NCBI RefSeq assembly: GCF_050589825.1
Contig: NZ_JBNGOZ010000015.1
Span: forward strand, 54,887 to 118,886
DNA: 64,000 nucleotides
Origin: Carboxylicivirga longa
GTDB lineage: Bacteria; Bacteroidota; Bacteroidia; Bacteroidales; Marinilabiliaceae
Direction: 5' to 3'
Shown: positions 28,328-36,570 of the stretch, piece after piece
Layout of the letters: each line of letters opens with the position of its first letter
Position numbering within the stretch: the first letter of the stretch is position 1
Notes under the pieces: model-generated
Told to the model about the DNA's origin: nothing
Seen by the model: only the letters and a program-made list of their open reading frames with translations
Database searches by the model: none
Program-made: the position numbers and the translations under genes

Positions 28328-30829
28328 TTATTGAAGTGTAATGGTTTTGTCTGTTTCATCTTTGAAAGTGAGCTTCAGGTTGTTTCCTGCAACATCTACC
28401 GAAAGGCTATCCACATCGGCATCCACGAAGTTTTTCATGAAGTTGATTTGGAAGTTCAGTATCTCAGTCAGCTTTGCTTCCCAATCTTCACCTGAGAAAA
28501 TGCCGGAATCACCATACACCTGTAAGAACTTTTTCAGGAAGTCAGGAATGTTCTGTAAGTTGACATCCCAATCAGCCCCAACTGTGGCATTTTCTTCAAT
28601 ACCTGAAAGCTTATTTTCGTCTGCCTGTGGGTAACTGCGTTTAGCATTATTGGCTTCAATGGCTGCTGCCTGTTCTACCGATATGGTAACAGGTTTATTC
28701 TGAATATTGGTGTCCCAATCTGCTCCAACAGTTGCACCTTCTTCGATTCCTCCAAGCTTTGTTTCATCCGCTTCGGGATAAGAGCGTTTTGCTGTATTCG
28801 CTTCGATAGCGGTCGCTTGTTCCTCTGTTATGGTAGTTGGTTTATTGGCAATATTCGTGTCCCAATCAGCCCCGGCTGTGGCGTTTTCTTCAATTCCCGA
28901 AAGTTTGTCCTGGTCAGCTTGTGGGTAGCTTCGTTTTTGGGCATTGGTTTCAATAGCTGCTGCCTGTTCTGCCGAAATGGTAACAGGTTTGTTTTGGATA
29001 TTAGTTTCCCAATCTGCTCCAACAGTAGCACCTTCTTCAATTCCTCCAAGCTTTGTTTCATCGGCTTCGGGATAAGAACGTTTTGCGGTATTCGCTTCAA
29101 TAGCGGTAGCCTGTTCCTCTGTTATTGTTGTAGGCTTATTGGCAATATTCGTTTCCCAATCAGCCCCGGCAGTTGCATTTTCTTCAATGCCTGAAAGCTT
29201 ATCTTCATCGGCTTGTGGGTAGCTTCGCTTTTCAGTATTTGCCTCAATAGCTGCTGCCTGTTCTGCCGATATGGTAACAGGTTTATTCTGAATGTTAGTT
29301 TCCCAATCACCCCCAACAGTCGCACCTTCTTCAATCCCTGCCAATTTGTTTTCATCCCCTTCGGGATAGGAGCGTTTTGCAGTATTTGCCTCGATTGCGC
29401 TCGCTTGTTCCTCTGAAATTGTAGTAGGCTTATTCGCAATATTTGTTTCCCAATCAGCTCCGGCAGTTGCATTTTCCTCTATGCCTGAAAGCTTGTCTTC
29501 ATCAGCTTGCGGATAACTGCGTTTTGCATTATTGGCTTCAATATCGGCTGCTTGTTGTGGCGAAATCGTAACAGGTTTGTTCTGTATATTCGTGTCCCAA
29601 TCTGCTCCAACGGTGGCGTTTTCTTCAATCCCTGCAAGCTTGTTTTCATCCGCTTCGGGATAGGAACGCTTTTGCGTATTTGCCTCGATAGCTGCCGATT
29701 GTTCTGCCGAAATGGTTGTCGGCTTATTCTGAATATTAGTATTCCAATCAGCCCCGGCAGTAGCACCTTCTTCAATCCCTGCAAGCTTTTCTGCATCTGC
29801 TTGTGGATAGCTGCTCTTTTTGTTATTGTTCTCAATTGCCGTTGCCTGTTCTGCACTAATGGTCGTTGGTTTGTTTTGCAGTTCCTCAAAATTAGAAGTC
29901 AGGTTCATATCGTTTTCCAACTGCGAAAGTTTTGTAGGAATGGCAATATTGATATTACCATCAGGGTCGGTTACAAAACCACCATGCACTTCGATACCAC
30001 CATTGGGCATGTACACAGGACTTTTCTCTGAAATGAGTAAGTCTTCAACATTCCCGGCGATTATCAGACCACCGCTAATTTGCTGAACAATGGTTTTGGG
30101 TCTGTATTCCGGAGCGGATTTCGAACGTGCAATATTGATGAATGAACCAACCGAAGCCCTGTCAAGTATCGTGTCCTGAATATCCCTGTTCATCTTGAAG
30201 TAGGTATCAGAAAACACAATCTTGTTGTAGCCCCTGTCAAATACACACGACTGATTGACCTTCGCCTCGAAACAGCAATCGTCAATGTTGGTGGTACTGT
30301 TCAGGAAAGCTATTGCACCGCTTCCGGCATCGGTGTATTCAAAGCGTATGTCGGCAAAGTTGATAGCACTATTGTAAATCTCAATAGCCTTATCACTTTG
30401 GAAAATCACAGGCTTAACGTATGTTCCAACTACACCATCGACCTCATTGCTCAATGAGCAGATGTTGATTTGGTAGGAGAAATCACGAAGGACCAGGAAC
30501 GTTCCCAAATCATTGATGTAAGTACCATCCTCAAACATGATGCTGATGCTTGCACTTTTGTTGGTATGGTACTTCAATGCTTTGGGCAGAGAATCAAACA
30601 GCCTTTGAAGCTTTGAAAAAGGAGTTCCCGAAGGAATAATAATCGCTTTGCGTTCAACATCGTATTCAAAACCTGTTATTTGTTGGTCTTTACTCATATC
30701 AAACACGCCCTGAAACACCTTGTATTGTTCGTGTTCCATGCCCAAATAAGCGTACTGGCCATCAGAAGCCCATTCGCCTTTTTTCAATAACGGTGGGGTT
30801 GTTCCCCTAAACATCTTTATAGTTCCCAT
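28328..30829 (-). CDS. Repeat-rich fibre or spike protein
   Basis: An 833-residue protein. The N-terminal ~310 residues open MGTIKMFRGTTPPLLKKGEW, like phage tail-fibre or baseplate-attached proteins, followed by a beta-rich part. Then come eight complete units of 49 residues with the pattern SYPxADxxKLxGIEExAT-xGADW-xTNIxNKP-TIS, plus partial units at both ends. Such units form extended trimeric rods in fibre proteins. The C-terminal ~75 residues (VYGDSGIFSGEDWEAKL ... LKLTFKDETDKTITLQ) would be the tip. Receptor binding is the likely role. No chaperone or tail-assembly gene accompanies it, so it may sit directly on a capsid vertex. Confidence 0.8.
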   Translation of the reverse strand: MGTIKMFRGTTPPLLKKGEWASDGQYAYLGMEHEQYKVFQGVFDMSKDQQITGFEYDVERKAIIIPSGTPFSKLQRLFDSLPKALKYHTNKSASISIMFEDGTYINDLGTFLVLRDFSYQINICSLSNEVDGVVGTYVKPVIFQSDKAIEIYNSAINFADIRFEYTDAGSGAIAFLNSTTNIDDCCFEAKVNQSCVFDRGYNKIVFSDTYFKMNRDIQDTILDRASVGSFINIARSKSAPEYRPKTIVQQISGGLIIAGNVEDLLISEKSPVYMPNGGIEVHGGFVTDPDGNINIAIPTKLSQLENDMNLTSNFEELQNKPTTISAEQATAIENNNKKSSYPQADAEKLAGIEEGATAGADWNTNIQNKPTTISAEQSAAIEANTQKRSYPEADENKLAGIEENATVGADWDTNIQNKPVTISPQQAADIEANNAKRSYPQADEDKLSGIEENATAGADWETNIANKPTTISEEQASAIEANTAKRSYPEGDENKLAGIEEGATVGGDWETNIQNKPVTISAEQAAAIEANTEKRSYPQADEDKLSGIEENATAGADWETNIANKPTTITEEQATAIEANTAKRSYPEADETKLGGIEEGATVGADWETNIQNKPVTISAEQAAAIETNAQKRSYPQADQDKLSGIEENATAGADWDTNIANKPTTITEEQATAIEANTAKRSYPEADETKLGGIEEGATVGADWDTNIQNKPVTISVEQAAAIEANNAKRSYPQADENKLSGIEENATVGADWDVNLQNIPDFLKKFLQVYGDSGIFSGEDWEAKLTEILNFQINFMKNFVDADVDSLSVDVAGNNLKLTFKDETDKTITLQ
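28600..29830 (-). repeat. 147 bp tandem repeats inside the fibre gene
   Basis: The array encodes the 49-residue units of the fibre. Units alternate in type (SYPQAD...IANKP or SYPEAD...IQNKPVTIS), so the higher-order period is about 294 bp. DNA similarity between units is high, and other frames across the array also stay open, which explains the many overlapping open frames here. Confidence 0.85.
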
Positions 30830-30848
30830 ATCTAAAGTCTTTTAATTG

Positions 30849-31454
30849 CTAAATCATTGCGTAGGCTTGCTCAAACAATTGGTTGGAGACGTAATTACCA
30901 CCAGTCTCGACCTTTGTCATAGAAAGCACCAATAAGCGGAGTGTGTTTTTTGTAGGCAGGAGCTTTGCACTCTTGCTGACCTTTAAATCCTTGCAAACCG
31001 TTTGGATGTAATGGTCTGTATTGTTTTCAAATCGGGGAGCATATTCTTCGACCAATAACGGCACGGTATTCTTGCCCTTTTCAATGTCGTGCTTGAGGTC
31101 TTTTATCATGGCACGAACGCCATAAACCGGAGCAATAAACATTTCAAAACGTCTGTCCTTATTTTGCTCTTTGGGCAGTTTACCGTTCCATTTGATGTTG
31201 GTGAAAATCAGGTTTCCCGGATTGTTGTTTCGGATGCCCCTGGGTGCATTTGAGAGATAGGTATTCCCACCATTCCAATTCTGAAAATTTGAGGGTAGTT
31301 CGTTATTGTTGGTTGTCAAAACGTTTGAACCACGAGGAGGCAATAGCCCACGTTTGCGTTTGTTTCGTCTGCGAACGAGTACAATTGTGGTAACTATTGC
31401 CCCTGTGGTTAACACCCCTCCCGAAATAAATAATATCTTTTTCTTCTTGTCCAT
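30849..31454 (-). CDS. Membrane-anchored virion muralytic protein (structural protein P5-like)
   Basis: The ATG at 31454 (MDKKKKILFISGG) is chosen because an upstream one would overlap the previous gene. The 201-residue protein has an N-terminal membrane helix (7-27) followed by a basic stop-transfer stretch (RRRNKRKRG). The soluble domain opens GIRNNNPGNL (73-82), the mark of a lysozyme-like family often labelled structural protein P5. A membrane-attached peptidoglycan enzyme in a late operon fits one carried in the virion to open the wall during entry. The separate GH108 endolysin serves exit. Confidence 0.75.
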   Translation of the reverse strand: MDKKKKILFISGGVLTTGAIVTTIVLVRRRNKRKRGLLPPRGSNVLTTNNNELPSNFQNWNGGNTYLSNAPRGIRNNNPGNLIFTNIKWNGKLPKEQNKDRRFEMFIAPVYGVRAMIKDLKHDIEKGKNTVPLLVEEYAPRFENNTDHYIQTVCKDLKVSKSAKLLPTKNTLRLLVLSMTKVETGGNYVSNQLFEQAYAMI

Positions 31455-31471
31455 AGCTTTATTGTTAGAGT

Positions 31472-31948
31472 TTAGAGAGGGATTCCCCAACTGTCGAACT
31501 TGGGTTTGATTTTGGAAATTTCACTTTCGCTTAGTTCTTGTCTGAACCAGCCAATCAGGTTGAAGTCCTGACCTAAAAACGCTGCCCTGGTTCCCCACAA
31601 ATACTGTTTCATGCCAAAGGCTTTAATCACCAATAGCATATCGTCCTTGCTCTGTATCTTATCAATGGTGGAGTAAATAACCTTTTCATCTGTGCCAAAG
31701 TCGAGCATTGCACCGTACAGCGTATTAGCATATAAAGCAGCATCAGAAGCAGAAATAGTCAGGTTTTGCCTGTCGATAACCGTATCTTTTATTGATGGAG
31801 CAACCCTTGATGAAGTGCCATCAGGGTTTTTCTTAAGCAATAGCTTTTTAACAGCGTAAATACCGATACCAACGCCCAAAATGGGCAATCCGTATTTAAT
31901 GCCGTTTGCTATTAATGTTGCTTTATTTACTGGTGGTAACTGTTGCAC
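31472..31948 (-). CDS. Membrane-anchored annexin-like domain protein
   Basis: A 158-residue protein with an N-terminal membrane segment (about 13-35, IANGIKYGLPILGVGIGIYAV). The soluble part (70-158) resembles an annexin-type helical repeat: ANTLYGAMLDFGTDEKVIYS, then IQSKDDMLLVIKAFGM and a final FRQELSESEISKI. Annexin-type repeats bind membranes, but whether calcium is used cannot be said. The hydrophobic N-terminus, as in the neighbouring muralytic protein, suggests a protein of an internal viral membrane. Moderately sure of the resemblance only. Confidence 0.6.
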   Translation of the reverse strand: MQQLPPVNKATLIANGIKYGLPILGVGIGIYAVKKLLLKKNPDGTSSRVAPSIKDTVIDRQNLTISASDAALYANTLYGAMLDFGTDEKVIYSTIDKIQSKDDMLLVIKAFGMKQYLWGTRAAFLGQDFNLIGWFRQELSESEISKIKPKFDSWGIPL

Positions 31949-31961
31949 GTTGCTGAGTTTT

Positions 31962-32138
31962 TTAGATGTATCGTAATGCGGTCTTTACAATCTTTGGGTT
32001 CTTGGCAACCTTGGTCAGAAGCTTAATCATATCCTGTTGCTCAACCTTATTGACTGCATTTTGCAAAAGGTTTCCTACTTGCTGAACTACCTCGGTACTG
32101 TCAGCTTCAATGGTGATTCCTACTTTGAATTTTCTCAT
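31962..32138 (-). CDS. Small late protein, 58 residues
   Basis: This frame starts at the ATG at 32136-32138 (MRKFKVGITIEADSTEVVQQ) and stops at 31962. It fits exactly between its neighbours, with 11 and 13 bp gaps. It has an N-terminal strand followed by two amphipathic helices, and no known motif. Spacing and normal codon use support a real gene in the structural operon. Confidence 0.65.
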   Translation of the reverse strand: MRKFKVGITIEADSTEVVQQVGNLLQNAVNKVEQQDMIKLLTKVAKNPKIVKTALRYI

Positions 32139-32149
32139 AATCGTATGTT

Positions 32150-33271
32150 TTATTCGTTATCTAAATCATCGTTATCAAACTCTGCGTTTCCCGGTTCCGG
32201 CTCTGATATGCCATTCACGGCTTGATTCAGGAACAGGAGGGTTTTATTAATCAGCTCCGCTTTGTCAAGGCATAAGCCAACGATGTTTGCAATCTTGGCT
32301 ACATCTTGCAGTTCCCATGTCATAAGGGCATCGGATAGTTTTTTGATTATCTCAGCTTTCTTGCGGTCTTCGGGTGTATTAGCCGTACCTATGTCGGTAA
32401 TCTCAACATTGGTTTCAAGGAGCTGTGCCGATTCTTCCTCGGTATCATCAAGCATTCCCAAAGCTCCTTTGAGTTCTTCGGCTGATAAGCCTAATAATTC
32501 TGCTGTTTTGGGACTGTTGGTAAGCAAGCGTGAACCGATACCGACCAATGCACCTGTGGCAACTCGTTTCATCACTTCATTGGGAGCATACCCTGCAAGA
32601 CGGCTTTCAAGGTCTGTCTTATCGGTTTTCAGTTCCCTGTTTTCGCTTTGATAGCGGTCTTTTTCAGCTCGTAGTTCTGCATTTTCATTGCGTAAACGCT
32701 CATACTTTTCTTCCAAAGTATTGTAGCGTGTCTCGAACTTAAAATCATCCAACTGCTTTTGGTAGCTGATTCGCTCAACCTCTTTGTTATTGCCCGATAA
32801 GGCATTAAACACACCAAACAGACCTTCCAACTTGTTTTTTGCCTGTTCGTTTTCACCGGAGAACAATCCCAATAGCGTATCTAATTCACCTAAACCATTG
32901 GTGTTACTTTGAATTTGGTGCTGCCTTACTTCTTCCTGGATAATGGTTTGAAGCTCGGCTCTCTCAATGGGTTCTTTGGGTGGGTTCAAAAGCTTGCTGA
33001 TATTCACCGTATAACTGTTCAGACTTCGTGCATTGGGGCTTTTGCCTCCAAACACATCAACCCTGAGTGAACCATGAGACTGCTTTGCTTTTTCAATGGC
33101 ACTTTCAATGTCACGGTTAAACTTATCCGTTCCGGAGGTTCTTGAAGTGAGTGCAGTTTCTTGTGCTGCGGTAACCAGGTATATTTCGTAAGCGTAGGGG
33201 TACTTTTGTTCATCCTCCGAACGCTTTATAAACTCGTATATGCTTTGTATTTGCTCTCTGTAATCCAACAT
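32150..33271 (-). CDS. Coiled-coil late protein
   Basis: A 373-residue protein. The N-terminal ~110 residues are mixed helix and strand (YEIYLVTAAQETALTSRTSG, GSLRVDVFGG). A long coiled coil covers about 180-240 (YNTLEEKYERLRNENAELR). The centre contains NGLGELDTLLG, one of the GLG words recurring in the element's late proteins. The C-terminus is acidic. Probably structural or scaffolding. No family recognised. Confidence 0.7.
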   Translation of the reverse strand: MLDYREQIQSIYEFIKRSEDEQKYPYAYEIYLVTAAQETALTSRTSGTDKFNRDIESAIEKAKQSHGSLRVDVFGGKSPNARSLNSYTVNISKLLNPPKEPIERAELQTIIQEEVRQHQIQSNTNGLGELDTLLGLFSGENEQAKNKLEGLFGVFNALSGNNKEVERISYQKQLDDFKFETRYNTLEEKYERLRNENAELRAEKDRYQSENRELKTDKTDLESRLAGYAPNEVMKRVATGALVGIGSRLLTNSPKTAELLGLSAEELKGALGMLDDTEEESAQLLETNVEITDIGTANTPEDRKKAEIIKKLSDALMTWELQDVAKIANIVGLCLDKAELINKTLLFLNQAVNGISEPEPGNAEFDNDDLDNE

Positions 33272-33278
33272 AGTCGTA

Positions 33279-33629
33279 TTAATTTCGGTGGGGAATAATC
33301 TTTACAAACTCCAATCGGTAAGGCTTAAAGTTTTCCGCTTGGGTTTTGATGTCTATGTAATCGGTGAATACCTGGTAGCGGTACTCATCCATAAAGTCGT
33401 ATTCTTCGGGTGTAGCGGTAAACACATTATCGCTGCTAATGAGTTCCATTTCATCAATGGAGCTTGGCAGACCTTTGGTGTTCAGAATCCACATATCGTT
33501 TTTCAGGTCCAGCGAAATATCCGCACCTGTTACCATTATCACCGTTGGTTTTAATTGGTAGCTGTCGATGGTTCGCATCCCTGAAACACGGTCTTTTGCG
33601 ATGGTATGTAATAACTCACTCGTGTTCAT
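33279..33629 (-). CDS. Small late protein, 116 residues
   Basis: A soluble protein, probably beta-rich (KPTVIMVTGADISLDLKND, YRLEFVKIIPHRN). It overlaps the upstream gene by 14 bp and is followed after 7 bp by the coiled-coil gene. No family is recognised. Its place among the putative capsid genes suggests a minor structural role. Confidence 0.65.
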   Translation of the reverse strand: MNTSELLHTIAKDRVSGMRTIDSYQLKPTVIMVTGADISLDLKNDMWILNTKGLPSSIDEMELISSDNVFTATPEEYDFMDEYRYQVFTDYIDIKTQAENFKPYRLEFVKIIPHRN

Positions 33630-34392
33630 ATTCTATGTAGATTCTAATGGTTAGCGTATTGTCTCCGCTGTTTTTATTGCTTTTGAAAACCGTATGGATA
33701 TTGCTGTTTACCTCTAAAGGCTCATGGAATGGGATAACCTCTTTGCTTAAATGCTTTACCTTTCTGTTGGCAGTAAGCATGTAATCACGTAGTAGAAAAC
33801 TGTTACCGTTTACCAATAGGCTGATATTGCCACATTCATAAGGTTCAGGCTGTTTGTATGCCTTAACAGGACGAAGAAATACATCGGATTTATGCAGATA
33901 GGCAAAGGTTAATGTTTCCTGTGCTATCAAGTCGGCAAATTCAAGGCTTGTAATGGTTTGACCTTTTTCAAACAAACCGACTTCGTTGTAGAGATAATCA
34001 GCAAACTGTGTATTGAAAAGCTCTGCAATGCTGTTGTTCAGGTTGCTTTGCTGGTCTGCATCAAGGCAAGTAAATTTGATATTGTTGCTCAAAATATCAA
34101 CTATTGCCGGAAGAATATCAGTCTCAAAAAAGTCTTTGCTTTCTGCTTCGCTTGCCCTTGTGCGTAGGTAAGAATAGAACAGGTTGGTAATCCCATCGGT
34201 CAGTAACAAATCGGATATTAAAGCTTGGGGAAAAGCTAAATCCTGTGTTACATCTTCCAATTCCGATTCCTTTTTAACCAGGGCGTTTATTGCAATGCCT
34301 GTAATCAGTTTACAGGAAGCAGGGAGCAAGTCCTGTTCATTGATGTGTTTGTTGCCAACTGAGGTTTTTGTAATTACAAAATATCGTTTCAT
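33616..34392 (-). CDS. Beta-rich late protein, possible minor capsid protein
   Basis: The ATG at 34392 (MKRYFVITKTSVGNK) is chosen, giving 258 residues. The first half is helical. The second half is made of strands (GNISLLVNGNSFLLRDYML, KEVIPFHEPLEV) and ends LTIRIYIEYEHE. The closing strand resembles that of the next upstream gene product (YNVRVYLLAEVE). A jelly-roll-like or other beta-sandwich fold is possible but not shown. No family match is recognised. Confidence 0.65.
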   Translation of the reverse strand: MKRYFVITKTSVGNKHINEQDLLPASCKLITGIAINALVKKESELEDVTQDLAFPQALISDLLLTDGITNLFYSYLRTRASEAESKDFFETDILPAIVDILSNNIKFTCLDADQQSNLNNSIAELFNTQFADYLYNEVGLFEKGQTITSLEFADLIAQETLTFAYLHKSDVFLRPVKAYKQPEPYECGNISLLVNGNSFLLRDYMLTANRKVKHLSKEVIPFHEPLEVNSNIHTVFKSNKNSGDNTLTIRIYIEYEHE

Positions 34393-34498
34393 GTGATTAA
34401 TTTTTATTTTTAATTGCCACATGGAACTCGCTTGTAATAGCAATTGCTCTAGTGAAATATTTTTGAATAGCTCGTTTCATTGTCGGGAGATTTTAGGG

Positions 34499-34888
34499 TT
34501 ATTTCTTTTTCTCTACCTCGGCAAGCAGATACACACGAACATTGTAGCTTTCATTAACAGCCAGGTTCTCGCTGTCGTCTTTGTAAATGACACGTACAGG
34601 GCTGTTCTTGGCTTTTTCATCCACAGGAAAGGCCACGTCCTTAATACTCATGTCATCATTGTGGTGAAGCAATGCCACCTCGGTATCATCGGGGATTATC
34701 TCTGTATCATCAATCCAAACCCTTAGTGTGGCACCGGGTAATGCCTGTTGGTTGGATAGGCGTAAGAAAATTCCTTTGATACGGTCATGTTCCGTTTTGG
34801 TATTGCCGTTAAACTCGTAGGTCTGACCTTTTTTAACCTCGAATTTCACGACCTGTAATTTGCGTATGTTATTGTCTTGTACTTCCAT
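34499..34888 (-). CDS. Small beta-rich late protein, capsid candidate
   Basis: The ATG at 34888 (MEVQDNNIRKLQVV) is chosen over one at 34927, which lies in the terminator hairpin. The 129-residue protein is almost all predicted strand: KFEVKKGQTYEFNG, RIKGIFLRLSN, ATLRVWIDDTEI, SPVRVIYKDD, YNVRVYLLAEVE. This is about the size of a single jelly roll. With the 280-residue protein just upstream it recalls the small plus large capsid pair of sphaerolipovirus-type phages. That parallel is inference only. Confidence 0.65.
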   Translation of the reverse strand: MEVQDNNIRKLQVVKFEVKKGQTYEFNGNTKTEHDRIKGIFLRLSNQQALPGATLRVWIDDTEIIPDDTEVALLHHNDDMSIKDVAFPVDEKAKNSPVRVIYKDDSENLAVNESYNVRVYLLAEVEKKK

Positions 34889-34907
34889 TTTTGAAATGAT
34901 TAAGAAG

Positions 34908-34942
34908 AAAAAAGGGGCGGTTAACAACCGCTGACCGCCCCC
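34908..34942 (-). terminator. Intrinsic terminator after the capsid-candidate gene
   Basis: On the minus strand GGGGCGGT and ACCGCCCC form an 8 bp GC stem (34914-34921 with 34934-34941), followed by TTTTTT. It sits between two co-directional late genes, so it probably lowers expression of the genes downstream relative to the 280-residue protein. Confidence 0.75.
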
Positions 34943-34966
34943 AAACGATTATGACATATCAAGCTC

Positions 34967-35809
34967 CTATGCTTTCTCTGTGATAGTTCCCAATAGCGTT
35001 ACCTTAACGGCAGGGTGGTAAATCTTATCACCTGATACCGATTTCGGCATGTTCAGCTTTGGTGTAATATCCATTGATGGCTTTAACCACTTTGGATTGG
35101 CAAGCTTGTATTGGAATTTGCGTTTTGTGGTATCGGTATCGTCAAACACCGCACATGAGATTTCAGGTACAATTACCTTCGTGCCTAACGTCATCTCGAA
35201 AGTACCGTTCAGGATTGCCGGAGGTAAAGCAAACTGACCAAAAGCAAAATCTGCCGGGTCATTGTCTTCTTCCGATGCTCCGTGAGCGTACTCAAGAACA
35301 ATATCAGTTAACAGGAAATACTTTCCTGAATCCAACTGCGCACGGTTCAGGTTGGTACGACCAGCCTTTTTATCGTCCGATGCCTCCATCAAATCAATGT
35401 CGGACTTATCTTTAATCGACTTAACGGTGTAGATTGCCGTATCAACGGTTTGCATACGTGCATCTTTCAATGCTTTCTGCACTTCCGGTGGCAACTGCTG
35501 TCTGCGAAGTTCAAACTGACCTTTTGAAGTCAGGTCTTTGGTAAGTCCTGTTTTTACAGCCGTACTTCTTGCTCCGGCATTATATGACCTACGTACAGCA
35601 CGTTTTCTGCTGGTTCTTCTGCGACTTCTTCGCCCTCTGCGTCTTGTTCTACGGCGTGAGCGACCTAAATCGCCAATGCCTTCGACTGCATCGTCCTGGT
35701 CTTCTTCTTTCTCTAAAGCATCTTCCTCTTTTTCAAGAATCGCTTCTTCTAAACCCTCTATTTCTTCCATCGAAGGGTACAAATCATTTTGCTCATTAAT
35801 TTCTGCCAT
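34967..35809 (-). CDS. Arg-rich protein with acidic leader, major capsid candidate
   Basis: A 280-residue protein in three parts. Residues 1-43 are very acidic (EEAILEKEEDALEKEEDQDD). Then comes AVEGIGDLG (41-49), directly followed by an Arg-rich stretch (50-72, RSRRRTRRRGRR). Residues 95-280 are beta-rich (GKYFLLTDIVLEYAHG, GTFEMTLGTKVIVPEI, YHPAVKVTLLGTI). An acidic leader cut off at GDLG to free a basic arm facing the genome would suit a major capsid protein. A terminator directly after the gene suggests it is made in excess. No known capsid family is recognised, so this is a structural guess. Confidence 0.6.
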   Translation of the reverse strand: MAEINEQNDLYPSMEEIEGLEEAILEKEEDALEKEEDQDDAVEGIGDLGRSRRRTRRRGRRSRRRTSRKRAVRRSYNAGARSTAVKTGLTKDLTSKGQFELRRQQLPPEVQKALKDARMQTVDTAIYTVKSIKDKSDIDLMEASDDKKAGRTNLNRAQLDSGKYFLLTDIVLEYAHGASEEDNDPADFAFGQFALPPAILNGTFEMTLGTKVIVPEISCAVFDDTDTTKRKFQYKLANPKWLKPSMDITPKLNMPKSVSGDKIYHPAVKVTLLGTITEKA

Positions 35810-35873
35810 GATAATTTGTTTTGCGGCTTATTAGCCTTTGTTATTAAATTGATTAAATGTTATTTAGTGAGAA

Positions 35874-36536
35874 TCAGGATGCCATCATATCGCCCGAAAA
35901 GATGTCATAGTCCATGCTGTCGGGGTCGAGGTTTTGGATTTTGCCAACTGGCTCATCGTCATCATCTGAACTGCCAATAGGCTCATCGCTCATTGCGTAA
36001 TCATTGGCTGCGCTGCCGATAGGGTCATCACTCATCGAATAGTCCGATGCTGCACCTGATACCGAAGCCTGAATTTCACGCTCGATGTCAATGTCGGCTG
36101 CCGGGAGTGCTTGCGTAATTGGGTTTAAGGCACGTAGTCCGTCCATTTCGTCCACATCGTTGTAATCTTCATCACCGATAATACCCTCTAATCCTTGAAG
36201 GATAGTTTTACCTGTGGCTTTTTTGATAATGGATTCAACACCTGCACCTGCTGCACCTACCAAGCCCAGCTTTACATACTCGTTTTTGGTAAACTGCGTA
36301 CCCACCAAACCGCCCATAGTAACGGCTGCCGGAACGATGTAGGTTTTCATTTCGTTGCCCAACAAACCGCTAACGGTCTGGCTCTTTTCCAACTTCTTTA
36401 AAGCGTACTTGCCAACTGCAAACCCTGCTACGGCAGCAATGGGCTTGCCTATGTTGTTGGTAGCTTTCATAAAGTCAATCTTTGTACCTCTTGAAGTTCT
36501 CCTTGGGGTACTTGACGTTGATTTTTTAACTGCCAT
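35874..36536 (-). CDS. Late protein with Gly/Ala-rich hydrophobic segments
   Basis: A 220-residue protein. The N-terminus is basic (STSSTPRRTSRGTK). Hydrophobic, Gly/Ala-rich segments at about 29-44 and 66-100 could enter a membrane. LQGLEGIIGDEDYNDVDEMDGL (split here as LQGLEGIIG at 113-121 and DEMDGL at 129-134) contains the same DEMDGL hexamer as the large protein encoded upstream. The C-terminus is acidic with two near-repeats, DYSMSDDPIGS and DYAMSDEPIGS. Probably a membrane-associated structural protein. Family unknown. Confidence 0.65.
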   Translation of the reverse strand: MAVKKSTSSTPRRTSRGTKIDFMKATNNIGKPIAAVAGFAVGKYALKKLEKSQTVSGLLGNEMKTYIVPAAVTMGGLVGTQFTKNEYVKLGLVGAAGAGVESIIKKATGKTILQGLEGIIGDEDYNDVDEMDGLRALNPITQALPAADIDIEREIQASVSGAASDYSMSDDPIGSAANDYAMSDEPIGSSDDDDEPVGKIQNLDPDSMDYDIFSGDMMAS

Positions 36537-36570
36537 GTTTTCTAAATTTTAATTATTGATTCACAATTAT

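Noticed and set aside
28600..29830. Possible CRISPR array from regular repetition
   Set aside because: The repeats are 147 bp, contiguous and in frame, with no unique spacers. They are coding repeats.
28828..29889. Long alternative frames across the fibre repeats on both strands
   Set aside because: They are by-products of the 147 bp repeat, which keeps other frames open. Only the 28328-30829 frame has sensible protein features.
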